This document shows positions 1 through 5,215 of a stretch of DNA of 7,371 nucleotides, piece by piece (position 1 is the first letter of the stretch; the number at the start of each line of letters is the position of its first letter). The notes below the pieces were generated by a model, which ran no database searches, was not told the DNA's origin, and was given only the letters and a program-made list of their open reading frames with translations. The stretch comes from Caryophanon sp036309765. GTDB lineage: Bacteria; Bacillota; Bacilli; Bacillales_A; Planococcaceae. The translations under genes were made by a program, and so were the position numbers. Location: the NCBI GenBank assembly GCA_036309765.1, contig JAXJTE010000006.1, positions 1 to 7,371 of the forward strand, in the 5' to 3' direction.

Positions 1-28
1 CAATATATAACACAAACTTCTCCTCCAT
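1..28 (-). CDS. 5' end of an unknown protein, cut by the window edge
   Basis: An ATG at 28-26 is preceded by a perfect AGGAGG (42-37) with an 8-nt spacer, as is typical of Bacillales. Only nine codons lie inside the window, reading MEEKFVLYI. No function can be given. The strong ribosome binding site is the whole basis for the call. A different minus-strand frame is also open from about 128 to the edge and contains an ATG at 77, but that start has no ribosome binding site. The gene lies just beyond the broken end of the IS66 remnant, so it is probably the flanking gene into which the remnant was deleted or inserted. Confidence 0.4.
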
Positions 29-135
29 TAGTACAGCCTCCTGCAACGTGATAATTCCAGTTTACAGGAAACCTCATAGTTGGTGAAAAAGTGTTCAATT
101 GAAATGAGCAAAAACTGTTAAGTTTATTTTAGCGG

Positions 136-258
136 TTACAAGGGATCAAGTTCGAAGGAGTCCTGAACCAATGTCGCTAGTCCATCAATACCTTTTCGCA
201 TATCGGTTTTTCCGCAGACGATATAGATCTTCTGCACATCCGTATAATCCTGCTTCAT
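136..258 (-). pseudogene. tnpB: Truncated IS66-family TnpB
   Basis: This encodes 40 residues beginning MKQDYTDVQKIYIVCGKTDM and continuing with RKGIDGL and LVQDSFELDPL before a TAA at 138-136. The G-x-TDMRKGIDGL...F-LDP pattern is the conserved N-terminus of IS66 TnpB (Orf34 type), which normally runs to about 115 residues. Identity to the family ends at the LDP, so the element was cut here and a chance stop follows. The start ATG (258-256) overlaps the tnpA stop. The fragment is almost certainly non-functional. Confidence 0.8.
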
Positions 259-449
259 GACTGAATCAACTCCCTCATGACGGCTTGGATGATTCTCTCT
301 TCGACGCCATTATGGAAATGGATTTCGGCGTTCACTACTTTGATGGAACATGTGCCTGATGAATTGTTGGCAGTGACAGCCGGAAGGCTGGGAGACGGCA
401 ACGGGTGTAAGGTAACGGGGACGATTGTTAATGGTTTTGTAATCGGCAT
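255..449 (-). CDS. tnpA: Short IS66-family accessory protein TnpA
   Basis: This encodes 64 residues. The C-terminal part (IKVVNAEIHFHNGVEERIIQ, then AVMREL) resembles the tail of IS66 TnpA/OrfA proteins, which are accessory factors needed with TnpB and TnpC for transposition. Family members are usually above 100 residues with an N-terminal helix-turn-helix. Here only a proline-rich linker (residues 1-25) and the tail remain. The ATG at 449 is chosen because GGAGGTG (462-456) lies 6 nt upstream; the in-frame TTG at 464 lies inside that site and an in-frame stop lies at 467-465. The terminal repeat is only about 80 bp upstream. This is therefore either a short-TnpA lineage or an internal deletion that fell next to a good ribosome binding site. 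The stop codon overlaps the tnpB start (ATGA), which indicates translational coupling. Confidence 0.65.
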   Translation of the reverse strand: MPITKPLTIVPVTLHPLPSPSLPAVTANNSSGTCSIKVVNAEIHFHNGVEERIIQAVMRELIQS

Positions 450-451
450 GA

Positions 452-499
452 AAAGCACCTCCAATCAAATGATAACTTGATCATACCGGGAGGTGCTTT
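452..499 (-). promoter_or_regulatory. Ribosome-binding-site-sequestering inverted repeat of IS66 tnpA
   Basis: An 11-bp perfect inverted repeat, AAAGCACCTCC (452-462) and GGAGGTGCTTT (489-499), surrounds tnpA's start region. On the minus strand the downstream arm is the Shine-Dalgarno sequence itself and the upstream arm is its complement. A nested ATCAA/TTGAT pair (464-468, 477-481) could extend the fold. A -10-like TATGAT (485-480 on the minus strand) lies between the arms, though no good -35 is visible. If that promoter is used, native transcripts lack the upstream arm and keep a free ribosome binding site, whereas read-through transcripts fold it away. Confidence 0.55.
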
Positions 500-597
500 G
501 AAAATATATGCGTTGTTTGATTATGGGCTTACAATCAATCCAAGTAAATTAAACTTTCCCATGCCTTAAATTAGTTGTCAATCTATTTTTCAATCGC

Positions 598-630
598 AAA
601 AAAGATGCCAAGGGGACAGACTCCTTGGCA
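598..630 (-). terminator. Rho-independent terminator of the secreted-protein operon
   Basis: The minus strand has an 8-bp stem, TGCCAAGG paired with CCTTGGCA (arms 623-630 and 606-613), with a 9-nt loop, followed by TCTTTTTT (605-598). It lies 7 nt after the stop of the 322-residue protein, so it should end the two-gene minus-strand transcript. The stem and its GGGGACAGACT context also resemble GTGCCAAGG...CCTTGGCAC repeats seen in other Bacillales genomes, but that is from memory. Confidence 0.8.
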
Positions 631-636
631 CCTACA

Positions 637-1605
637 TTAATTCAAGTAATTAAAAAATGCGTGTAAATCTCTTTCCAACGTCTCCTGCTTTATAAAATGA
701 TTCAATTGACCAGCGCTACTCAAAAAGCTCTCTTTCGTCGTTCGATCTATTTCTGAAAACGAATTTGGTGTTTCGCTGTTTGTCATTTGCGCTTTCCAAT
801 CCGAATAATCTTTAATCTGCTCATCAAAAAATTGAGGGTTTTCTTGATGCGTTTTTTTACTCCAATTTAAAGCGTGTTTCATAGCCGAAATCATACTTTC
901 CGGATCACCGCTTTTTACCGCCTTATCCATCATAGCGCTGTATTCACGCCAAGCTTCAGGATCTTTCTTTTTCATTACGTCAAATTCGTTAATATTATCA
1001 TCTGGAGCTCCTGCTAACGGTCCGCGGGGAATTTCATATTGAATAATCCCATTTCGGTTTTCGCCCCCATTTACTGCGATTTTTGCAATTTCCTCCATCG
1101 CACTCATAAATTCAGCCGCTTTATCGCTTGTCATATAATTTTCGGCTAGATATTTTGCTTTCTCCAGCCCTAAGGAAATTAACGCCTTTCTTTCTTCCTC
1201 GGTCGTTGTGCCATCGCGAATTAATAAATTTTCATTGATTATGCTATGGGCGGCATCAATCACTTTTTCATCTGAACGATTCAAACTGCTCACTAGTTTT
1301 TCATTCAATTGGATAGCAGGTATGATGCGCTTTTCTACATTTTGCACGACTGCACCTGACTCTTCCCACACCTTTTGGTTTTGAAGATGCTGATTTTCCA
1401 GACGCTGCCTCCACTCTCCGTCCAACACCTGAAATTTATTTTCTTTCAATCTCTCAACTGAATCTTCCGATAACTCTACTGTGAAAGTTTCAATAGATGC
1501 CTGCAGTTCTTTATGTTCTTCTTTTTCATGATGTTTGTTCTGAGCCGCTTTTGCTGCCATATACGTTGAAGTCGTGTTTTGATAGTTATTGTTTATACTA
1601 TTCAT
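637..1605 (-). CDS. Conserved-looking cytosolic or exported helical protein of unknown function
   Basis: This encodes 322 residues that I do not recognise as a named family. It has no signal peptide, no membrane segment and no cysteine. The first ~20 residues are rich in Asn, Ser and Thr (MNSINNNYQNTTSTYMAAKA), followed by a charged His/Glu/Lys stretch (22-34) and a strongly helical, acidic body. A Gly/Pro-rich break lies at about 179-203 (NGGENRNGIIQYEIPRGPLA). The lack of cysteine and the polar N-terminus resemble Bacillales proteins exported without a Sec signal, such as flagellar-type substrates, but this is only an inference. The start is well supported by AAAGGAGG 8 nt before the ATG. 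It lies 42 nt downstream of the secreted PPC-domain protein and before a terminator, so the two are probably co-transcribed and may act together. Confidence 0.8.
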   Translation of the reverse strand: MNSINNNYQNTTSTYMAAKAAQNKHHEKEEHKELQASIETFTVELSEDSVERLKENKFQVLDGEWRQRLENQHLQNQKVWEESGAVVQNVEKRIIPAIQLNEKLVSSLNRSDEKVIDAAHSIINENLLIRDGTTTEEERKALISLGLEKAKYLAENYMTSDKAAEFMSAMEEIAKIAVNGGENRNGIIQYEIPRGPLAGAPDDNINEFDVMKKKDPEAWREYSAMMDKAVKSGDPESMISAMKHALNWSKKTHQENPQFFDEQIKDYSDWKAQMTNSETPNSFSEIDRTTKESFLSSAGQLNHFIKQETLERDLHAFFNYLN

Positions 1606-1634
1606 TATTTGCTCCTCCTTTAACTAGTAATAGC

Positions 1635-1650
1635 TGACCGCAGTCGGTCA
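1635..1650 (-). other. Small hairpin spanning the stop codon between the two operon genes
   Basis: A perfect 6-bp stem, TGACCG paired with CGGTCA and closed by a 4-nt loop, begins at the TGA stop of the upstream gene (1650-1648) and ends 30 bases before the downstream start. No U-tract follows, so it is unlikely to be a strong terminator. It could partly attenuate or stabilise the mRNA and set different levels for the two proteins. Confidence 0.35.
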
Positions 1651-3057
1651 CCGAGATGAGTACGCAAAATGGTAGATAAAGTCTTGAGCTTGGATACTGG
1701 AATTATTTGAGGGATATAATAGAATTCCACAATAATCGTAATAGTGTGTAGACACCGTTATATATTGAGAAATAGAACCTACTGCCGGTGGTAATGCTAC
1801 ACTAACAACAAACTTACCAGTATCATCTGTCATACTAATTCCAGTTCTTATATTATTTGCAGCAGAACCAGACCATGCTTCATTTATATAATGACCTGTT
1901 ACGCTTGTATATGGAACTCCATATACGATACTAGTCTCAGCATCAGTAGTTGTTACATAGCCAATCATATCTAAAAAGCCTTTTGCTCTGTATCGTTTGC
2001 CATAATAATACCCTGATGGATAATCATTCGGTCCCATCTCAGAATTATATCCAGTAATTACAATATCCTGCGGAGTTAATACCGGCGTTAAGTTCAATAT
2101 ATAGTTTTGAACATCATCTTGATTAAAATCGCTCCCACCGTAAGTAATTTTAATGTAATACTTACCTGTAGTAACAGATAAATTCCCTGCTCCAGATAAT
2201 ACCTTTTTCATTTGAAAATTTCCGTTGGACAAATCTGTGTATACTTCAACTTTAATATCATTATTTGACAACGTCGTTGCATTAAAATTAATCTCGTCAT
2301 AACTTCTAATCGACGGCACGTCAATAACATACCAATCGCTATCTATAGATGAACTAATGTTTCTTGAATTAATATACGCTCCTGCAATCCCAAAAGTAAA
2401 AGGGTTCGCTACACTTGGGTGTTCATCTGCCTCAAAGTTATCGTATGGATAACTAATAGCATAATCTAATGTAAAAGCTTCATTGATACTTCCACCTTTA
2501 GCGGAATGCACATACAAATAATATGTTTCTGCTACGCTGTTTCGGTTAATTATCCCCACTGATTCATCCAATGTACCGTCAGAATTCATGTATGTGTAAT
2601 TTTCAGAAGCATCTAAAATAGTTGTGCCTGTTGAATCAAAGATATATAAATCATAGTCTAAGTTGCTGTTATTAGGCTGTTTTAATCTAGCTTGCAACAA
2701 AATAGAGGGATTTACAGTTATACTGTAAATTTTGGCATCACCCGCTTCTAATAGATAATCACTTACACTACCATCTATAGAGGATCTTGCATTTGCAGAT
2801 TTTAGCTGTACATGCTCATTCTCTTTTATTTCATGTTCAATCGTAAAACTTTCATTCGGGAATGATTGATTTATCGACTTAGATAAATCAACTTCAACAG
2901 GTTCTAATTGTTCAATTTTAGCGTTTGCATCATATACAACTTTGAAATTCTCTGTATTGTCGAGTGATTGTTTCCCGCTTGCAAAAGCATTTGAAGGTAT
3001 TAACAAGCAAGTGAATATCACCATACTACTTACAATTCCACTGATAATCTTATTCAT
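1648..3057 (-). CDS. Secreted protein with two PPC-like beta-sandwich domains
   Basis: This encodes 469 residues. The N-terminus is a Sec signal peptide: Lys at residue 3, a hydrophobic core at about 5-20, and an AFA/SG cleavage site after residue 26. The mature protein is Asn/Ser/Tyr-rich and acidic, with a single cysteine (443). Residues ~98-205 and ~206-325 look like two bacterial pre-peptidase C-terminal (PPC) domains, with the hallmark strands LDYDLYIFDSTG (133-144) and DSDWYVIDVPS (239-249). Residues ~326-469 form another beta-rich, tyrosine-rich region. PPC domains usually accompany secreted proteases or other exoenzymes, but no catalytic domain, LPXTG anchor or S-layer motif is present, so this may be a binding or adhesion protein. 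The ATG lies 12 nt after GGGAGGT, which is a long spacer; ATT or ATA codons closer in are possible but unlikely starts. It is the first gene of the operon. Confidence 0.8.
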   Translation of the reverse strand: MNKIISGIVSSMVIFTCLLIPSNAFASGKQSLDNTENFKVVYDANAKIEQLEPVEVDLSKSINQSFPNESFTIEHEIKENEHVQLKSANARSSIDGSVSDYLLEAGDAKIYSITVNPSILLQARLKQPNNSNLDYDLYIFDSTGTTILDASENYTYMNSDGTLDESVGIINRNSVAETYYLYVHSAKGGSINEAFTLDYAISYPYDNFEADEHPSVANPFTFGIAGAYINSRNISSSIDSDWYVIDVPSIRSYDEINFNATTLSNNDIKVEVYTDLSNGNFQMKKVLSGAGNLSVTTGKYYIKITYGGSDFNQDDVQNYILNLTPVLTPQDIVITGYNSEMGPNDYPSGYYYGKRYRAKGFLDMIGYVTTTDAETSIVYGVPYTSVTGHYINEAWSGSAANNIRTGISMTDDTGKFVVSVALPPAVGSISQYITVSTHYYDYCGILLYPSNNSSIQAQDFIYHFAYSSR

Positions 3058-3069
3058 AATTATTTACTT

Positions 3070-3131
3070 ACCTCCCGACGTAATTGTTAAAGATTTCAAA
3101 CTCTGTTTTAGGAGGTGCTCTCACATCCTCC
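3070..3131 (-). promoter_or_regulatory. Leader with two mutually exclusive pairings near the ribosome binding site
   Basis: In the mRNA leader of the secreted protein, a CACCTCC segment (3117-3111) can pair upstream with GGAGGATG (3131-3124, one bulged A) or downstream with the ribosome binding site GGGAGGT (3076-3070). The upstream pairing frees the ribosome binding site and the downstream pairing hides it. This is what the bases permit. No ligand-binding fold or known riboswitch is recognised, and purine-rich leaders form such pairs easily by chance. Confidence 0.3.
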
Positions 3132-3168
3132 CACCCCTTCCTTTTTAAGCCATCCCTCCTTACTATGT

Positions 3169-3198
3169 ATAATACAACTACCTTACATAAGCTGTCAA
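3169..3198 (-). promoter_or_regulatory. Sigma-A-like promoter of the secreted-protein operon
   Basis: On the minus strand an exact TTGACA -35 (3198-3193) is separated by 18 bp from TATTAT (3174-3169), which matches TATAAT at five of six positions. The predicted start is near 3162, giving a leader of about 105 nt. It faces away from the Crp/Fnr gene. Confidence 0.65.
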
Positions 3199-3205
3199 TT
3201 TACAG
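3192..3205. promoter_or_regulatory. Palindrome over the -35 box, possible operator
   Basis: CTGTCAATTTACAG is a 14-bp palindrome with a single mismatched base pair (CTGT.AATT.ACAG). It overlaps the -35 of the minus-strand promoter and lies about 100 bp before the regulator's start codon, so a bound protein would block the operon promoter and could also act on the divergent gene. Its half-site spacing is shorter than that of a classical Crp/Fnr box (TGTGA-N6-TCACA or TTGAT-N4-ATCAA), so a match to the neighbouring regulator is not established. Confidence 0.3.
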
Positions 3206-3301
3206 TTGAACACGCGCCGTCAATATTTCAAATTACTGCACCCTCCCGTCTCGCTGCGCTATACTAGACTTATAGAAACCGTACGAAATGAGGTGGCAGC
3301 A

Positions 3302-3976
3302 ATGAACAAAAACCCAGAACATAAACTATGCGTATCACTCGTCCCGATTTTCAACCATTTGGAGCAGCCGCAAATGCAAGAAATTGCGAAGCTCGCGAAT
3401 ACCGTCAAGCACGGCCGCGGCGAAACTGTTTACCACCAAGGCGACCGCTCGAAAGGTTTGTATATTTTGCATAAAGGACGCGTCAAAATATACCGCTTGT
3501 CGGAAAACGGCAAAGAACAGCTCGTGCGCATATTGGAGCCGGGTGATTTTACAGGCGAACTGGCGCTGTTTGATGAACTGCCGCATGACGCGTATGCAGA
3601 AGCGCTTGAGCCGGTTGAATTATGCGTCATCGGGCGTCCTGAAATTCAGCGGTTATTAAGCGAGCAGCCGGCGATTTCATTGAAAATGCTGCAGGAGTTT
3701 TCTTCACGGCTTGCGGATACGGAACAGCGCGCGGCACGCATTGCAATGGAAAGTGCGGATACGCGGATTGCTTTATACTTGGCGGATTTATCGGAAGAGC
3801 AGAACAGCTTAACGGTTGCACTGCCGATGAGCCGGAAAGATTTAGCGTCTCATTTAGGAACGACGCCTGAGACGATCAGCCGGAAATTCAGCGCGTTTGA
3901 AGACGAAGGCTGGATCCGCCAAATCGATTCCAAAACGGTTGAAATAGCCGACTTGGACTCACTTTTGCTCGTTTGA
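3302..3976 (+). CDS. Crp/Fnr-family transcriptional regulator, FLP-like with two cysteines
   Basis: This encodes 224 residues. The N-terminal cyclic-nucleotide-binding-type beta roll (about 18-110) contains the typical turns GETVYHQGD, GLYILHKGRVKIYRL and GDFTGELALF. It is followed by the dimer helix (about 115-150) and a winged helix-turn-helix (about 155-220). The recognition helix TTPETISRKF (187-196) has the E-x-x-S-R of FNR, which reads TTGAT-like half-sites. The start CVSLVPIFNHL (10-20) is typical of Firmicutes FNR-like proteins. There are only two cysteines, C10 and C108, and no C-terminal cysteine cluster as in Bacillus Fnr. This resembles Lactobacillus FLP, where a disulfide switches DNA binding. 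The ATG at 3302 follows GAGGTG at a 6-7 nt spacing; a longer frame from TTG 3206 adds 32 residues unlike the family. It probably responds to oxygen or redox state. No clear promoter is seen; TATACT (3260-3265) lacks a good -35. Confidence 0.88.
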   Translation: MNKNPEHKLCVSLVPIFNHLEQPQMQEIAKLANTVKHGRGETVYHQGDRSKGLYILHKGRVKIYRLSENGKEQLVRILEPGDFTGELALFDELPHDAYAEALEPVELCVIGRPEIQRLLSEQPAISLKMLQEFSSRLADTEQRAARIAMESADTRIALYLADLSEEQNSLTVALPMSRKDLASHLGTTPETISRKFSAFEDEGWIRQIDSKTVEIADLDSLLLV

Positions 3977-4043
3977 TTTTGCAGTTGGTCCAGCACAGTT
4001 TAAAAGCAGACATCGTGTGTAATAGAGTTATTCTTTTGAATGT

Positions 4044-4059
4044 CAGTCGGTTTCGACTG
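4044..4059 (+). other. Short hairpin downstream of the regulator gene
   Basis: CAGTCG and CGACTG form a perfect 6-bp stem with a GTTT loop about 70 bp after the regulator's stop. No T-run follows, so it is at best a weak terminator. No better terminator is visible between 3977 and 4087, and that stretch shows no gene. Confidence 0.3.
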
Positions 4060-4087
4060 GTGATTGCGGAATTTGTGTTGTACTTTA

Positions 4088-4252
4088 GGATTCCCCCTCC
4101 AGAACCGGACGCTTTCGGAAGGGAGCGCGGCGGGTGTATACTCGCGTCAGAGAATCGCCTGCTGATGCTCCTAACGCTTCGCTTTTACTCGCAAAAGCCG
4201 CCCTTCGCTGCGGCTCTTCCTTCCCGAGTCGCCGGTTCTTCCGGGGGAATCC
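4088..4252. repeat. GC-rich dispersed hairpin repeat with inverted termini
   Basis: The element is bounded by GGATTCCCCC...AGAACCGG (4088-4108) and its inverse CCGGTTCT...GGGGGAATCC (4232-4252). The intervening sequence (GGACGCTTTCGGAAGG, CTTCGCTTTTACTCG, TTCGCTGCGGCTC, CCCGAGTCGCCGG) resembles a GC-rich intergenic repeat I recall from many Bacillaceae genomes, whose copies carry GGACGCTTTCC...GGAGTCGCC. Reading it as coding is not supported: the plus frame open across 3973-4284 has no ribosome binding site and a low-complexity product. It may be a non-autonomous element or a structured RNA. Its base composition is clearly more GC-rich than its surroundings. Confidence 0.6.
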
Positions 4253-4280
4253 TTGAGTTTGTTTCAGCTAGTCAGGCAGT

Positions 4281-4351
4281 GTAAGCCCATAATTTTGGAT
4301 CAGCAGACAATTCCTCCTGTGTTGTGAGAGAAAGTGGCGGCTTTTTATTTA
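4281..4351 (+). mobile_element. Possible second IS66-type end, interrupted by the IS5-family element
   Basis: GTAAGCCCATAAT at 4281-4293 is identical over 13 bases to the terminus of the IS66 remnant at 532-520, in the opposite orientation and pointing right. A chance match of this length in 7 kb is very unlikely. After 13 bases the sequences diverge, so this would be a different end or relative. The element is then cut at 4351 by the IS5-family insertion. No IS66 reading frame is recognised in the ~70 bp between. Confidence 0.45.
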
Positions 4352-4418
4352 GGTTCTGTCTAAAAACTATTTCCTCTCCATGATATACTGGTGAAAACGA
4401 GAAAATGAGGTGAAGGAC

Positions 4419-4769
4419 ATGACGCCAAGTCGTTACGAATTATCCGATGAACAATGGGCACAAATTGAAGCGTTATTTCCACCGTACACAACCGGTCGTC
4501 CTTCCAAACGAAGCAACCGAGACATGTGCAATGCAATGCTCTGGATTGCTCGTAGTGGCGCGCCTTGGCGTGATTTACCTGAACGATATGGCTTCTGGAA
4601 AACGGTGTATGCCCGCTTTTGTAAATGGCGTGATGACGGCACACTGGTTTTACTATTTCAGGCACTTCAAATCGAGCCTGACTTTGAACATGTAAGCATC
4701 GATTCGACAACGGTTCGCGCACATCAGCACAGCGCGGGAGCAAAAAAAACGCCATCAACCATGAAGTGA
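4419..4769 (+). CDS. IS5-family transposase, OrfA frame
   Basis: This encodes 116 residues starting MTPSRYELSDEQWAQIEALF, the usual N-terminal region of IS427-type transposases, with ARSGAPWRDLPERYGFW at 44-60. It carries the first catalytic aspartate in HVSIDSTTVRAHQHSAGAKK (D95). The ATG at 4419 follows GAGGTG by 6 nt; the in-frame GTG at 4410 lies inside that site. Translated alone it ends with TPSTMK after the A-run and lacks the other two catalytic residues, so it would not be an active transposase and may act as a regulator. Confidence 0.85.
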   Translation: MTPSRYELSDEQWAQIEALFPPYTTGRPSKRSNRDMCNAMLWIARSGAPWRDLPERYGFWKTVYARFCKWRDDGTLVLLFQALQIEPDFEHVSIDSTTVRAHQHSAGAKKTPSTMK

Positions 4770-5191
4770 ACCAACACATTGGTGTAAGTCGTGGTGGAAA
4801 AACGACGAAAATCCATGCCATTGTCGATGCGTTAGGCAACCCGTTGTTGTTCCAATTAACTGGCGGACATGTGCACGATAGCCAGCCCGCTTGTGAGATG
4901 TTCGACCAGCTCGCCCTTGAAGGTAGTCACGTATTAGGCGACAAAGCGTACGGTGCAGAAGCCATTCGTGACCAGCTGACGAATCAAGGAGCTTCGTATA
5001 CGATTCCACCACGTTCAAACGCCAAGAAACCATGGTCTGTGGACTGGTATCGATACAAGGAACGTCACGTAGTCGAGTGTTTTTTCAACAAAATCAAACA
5101 CTTCCGTCGAGTGGCAACGCGTTACGACAAATTAGCGACGTCTTTTTTAGCATTCGTTTATATCGCTTCCATTTTCAAATTGACTCAGTGA
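4419..5191 (+). CDS. IS5-family transposase OrfAB by -1 ribosomal frameshift
   Basis: In the zero frame GCA AAA AAA is followed by ACG. A slip of one base back on A AAA AAA (4742-4748) joins OrfA to the downstream frame and gives 257 residues, the usual size for this group. The join reads AGAKK-NAINHEVNQHIGVSRGG. DDE residues are D95 (SIDSTTV), D175 (VLGDKAYGAE) and E220 (VVECFFNKIKHFRR). OrfB continues through TTKIHAIVDALGNP and GGHVHDSQ, which are typical of the family, to TGA at 5189-5191. The downstream frame has no convincing start of its own, which supports frameshifting over a sequencing error, although an A-run miscount cannot be excluded. Confidence 0.8.
4742..4749 (+). promoter_or_regulatory. 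Slippery A-run for programmed frameshifting
   Basis: Eight consecutive A residues contain the heptamer A AAA AAA in the correct phase for -1 slippage between the two transposase frames. The zero-frame stop comes 18 nt later (4767-4769). No clear stimulatory pseudoknot was worked out. Confidence 0.7.
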
Positions 5192-5215
5192 GATAGAGTT
5201 TTTAGACACGACCTA

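Larger units (their letters stand above)
136..532 (-). mobile_element. IS66-family insertion sequence remnant (tnpA end)
   Basis: Read on the minus strand, the element starts at 532 with GTAAGCCCATAATC, matching the GTAAG-type termini of IS66 elements. It continues through a leader, a short tnpA, and a tnpB that overlaps tnpA by ATGA. The similarity stops inside tnpB at about 136-146. The rest of tnpB, all of tnpC (the DDE transposase) and the other end are missing, so the element cannot move by itself. The bases outside the end (533-540) do not match those outside the similar motif at 4281, so the two are not the ends of a single element with a simple duplication. The family call rests on the TnpA and TnpB sequences and the ATGA coupling. 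Confidence 0.75.
4352..5213 (+). mobile_element. Complete IS5-family insertion sequence, IS427-type
   Basis: This is an 862-bp element with imperfect 17-bp terminal inverted repeats: GGTTCTGTCTAAAAACT (4352-4368), and on the other strand GGTCGTGTCTAAAAACT (5213-5197), differing at two bases. Both sides carry TA (4350-4351 and 5214-5215), the expected short target duplication for this group. Inside are two overlapping frames joined by an eight-A slippery run. Both ends and all catalytic residues are present, so it could be active. Confidence 0.88.

Noticed and set aside
277..480. Plus-strand 67-residue frame over tnpA
   Set aside because: Antisense to the recognised tnpA and without a ribosome binding site.
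464..481. FNR box formed by ATCAA and TTGAT
   Set aside because: The half-sites are in the reverse order and 8 bases apart, while an FNR box is TTGAT-N4-ATCAA. They fit better as the inner part of the tnpA leader hairpin.
3206..3301. 32-residue N-terminal extension of the Crp/Fnr regulator from a TTG codon
   Set aside because: No ribosome binding site at the TTG, and the added residues do not look like the family. The ATG at 3302 has GAGGTG at good spacing and gives the expected length.
3973..4284. Plus-strand open frame after the regulator
   Set aside because: It has no ribosome binding site, covers the GC-rich hairpin repeat, and gives a product without recognisable features.
4360..4839. 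159-residue minus-strand frame in the IS5-family element
   Set aside because: It is the antisense of the transposase, Cys/Arg/His-rich, and has no ribosome binding site or family resemblance.
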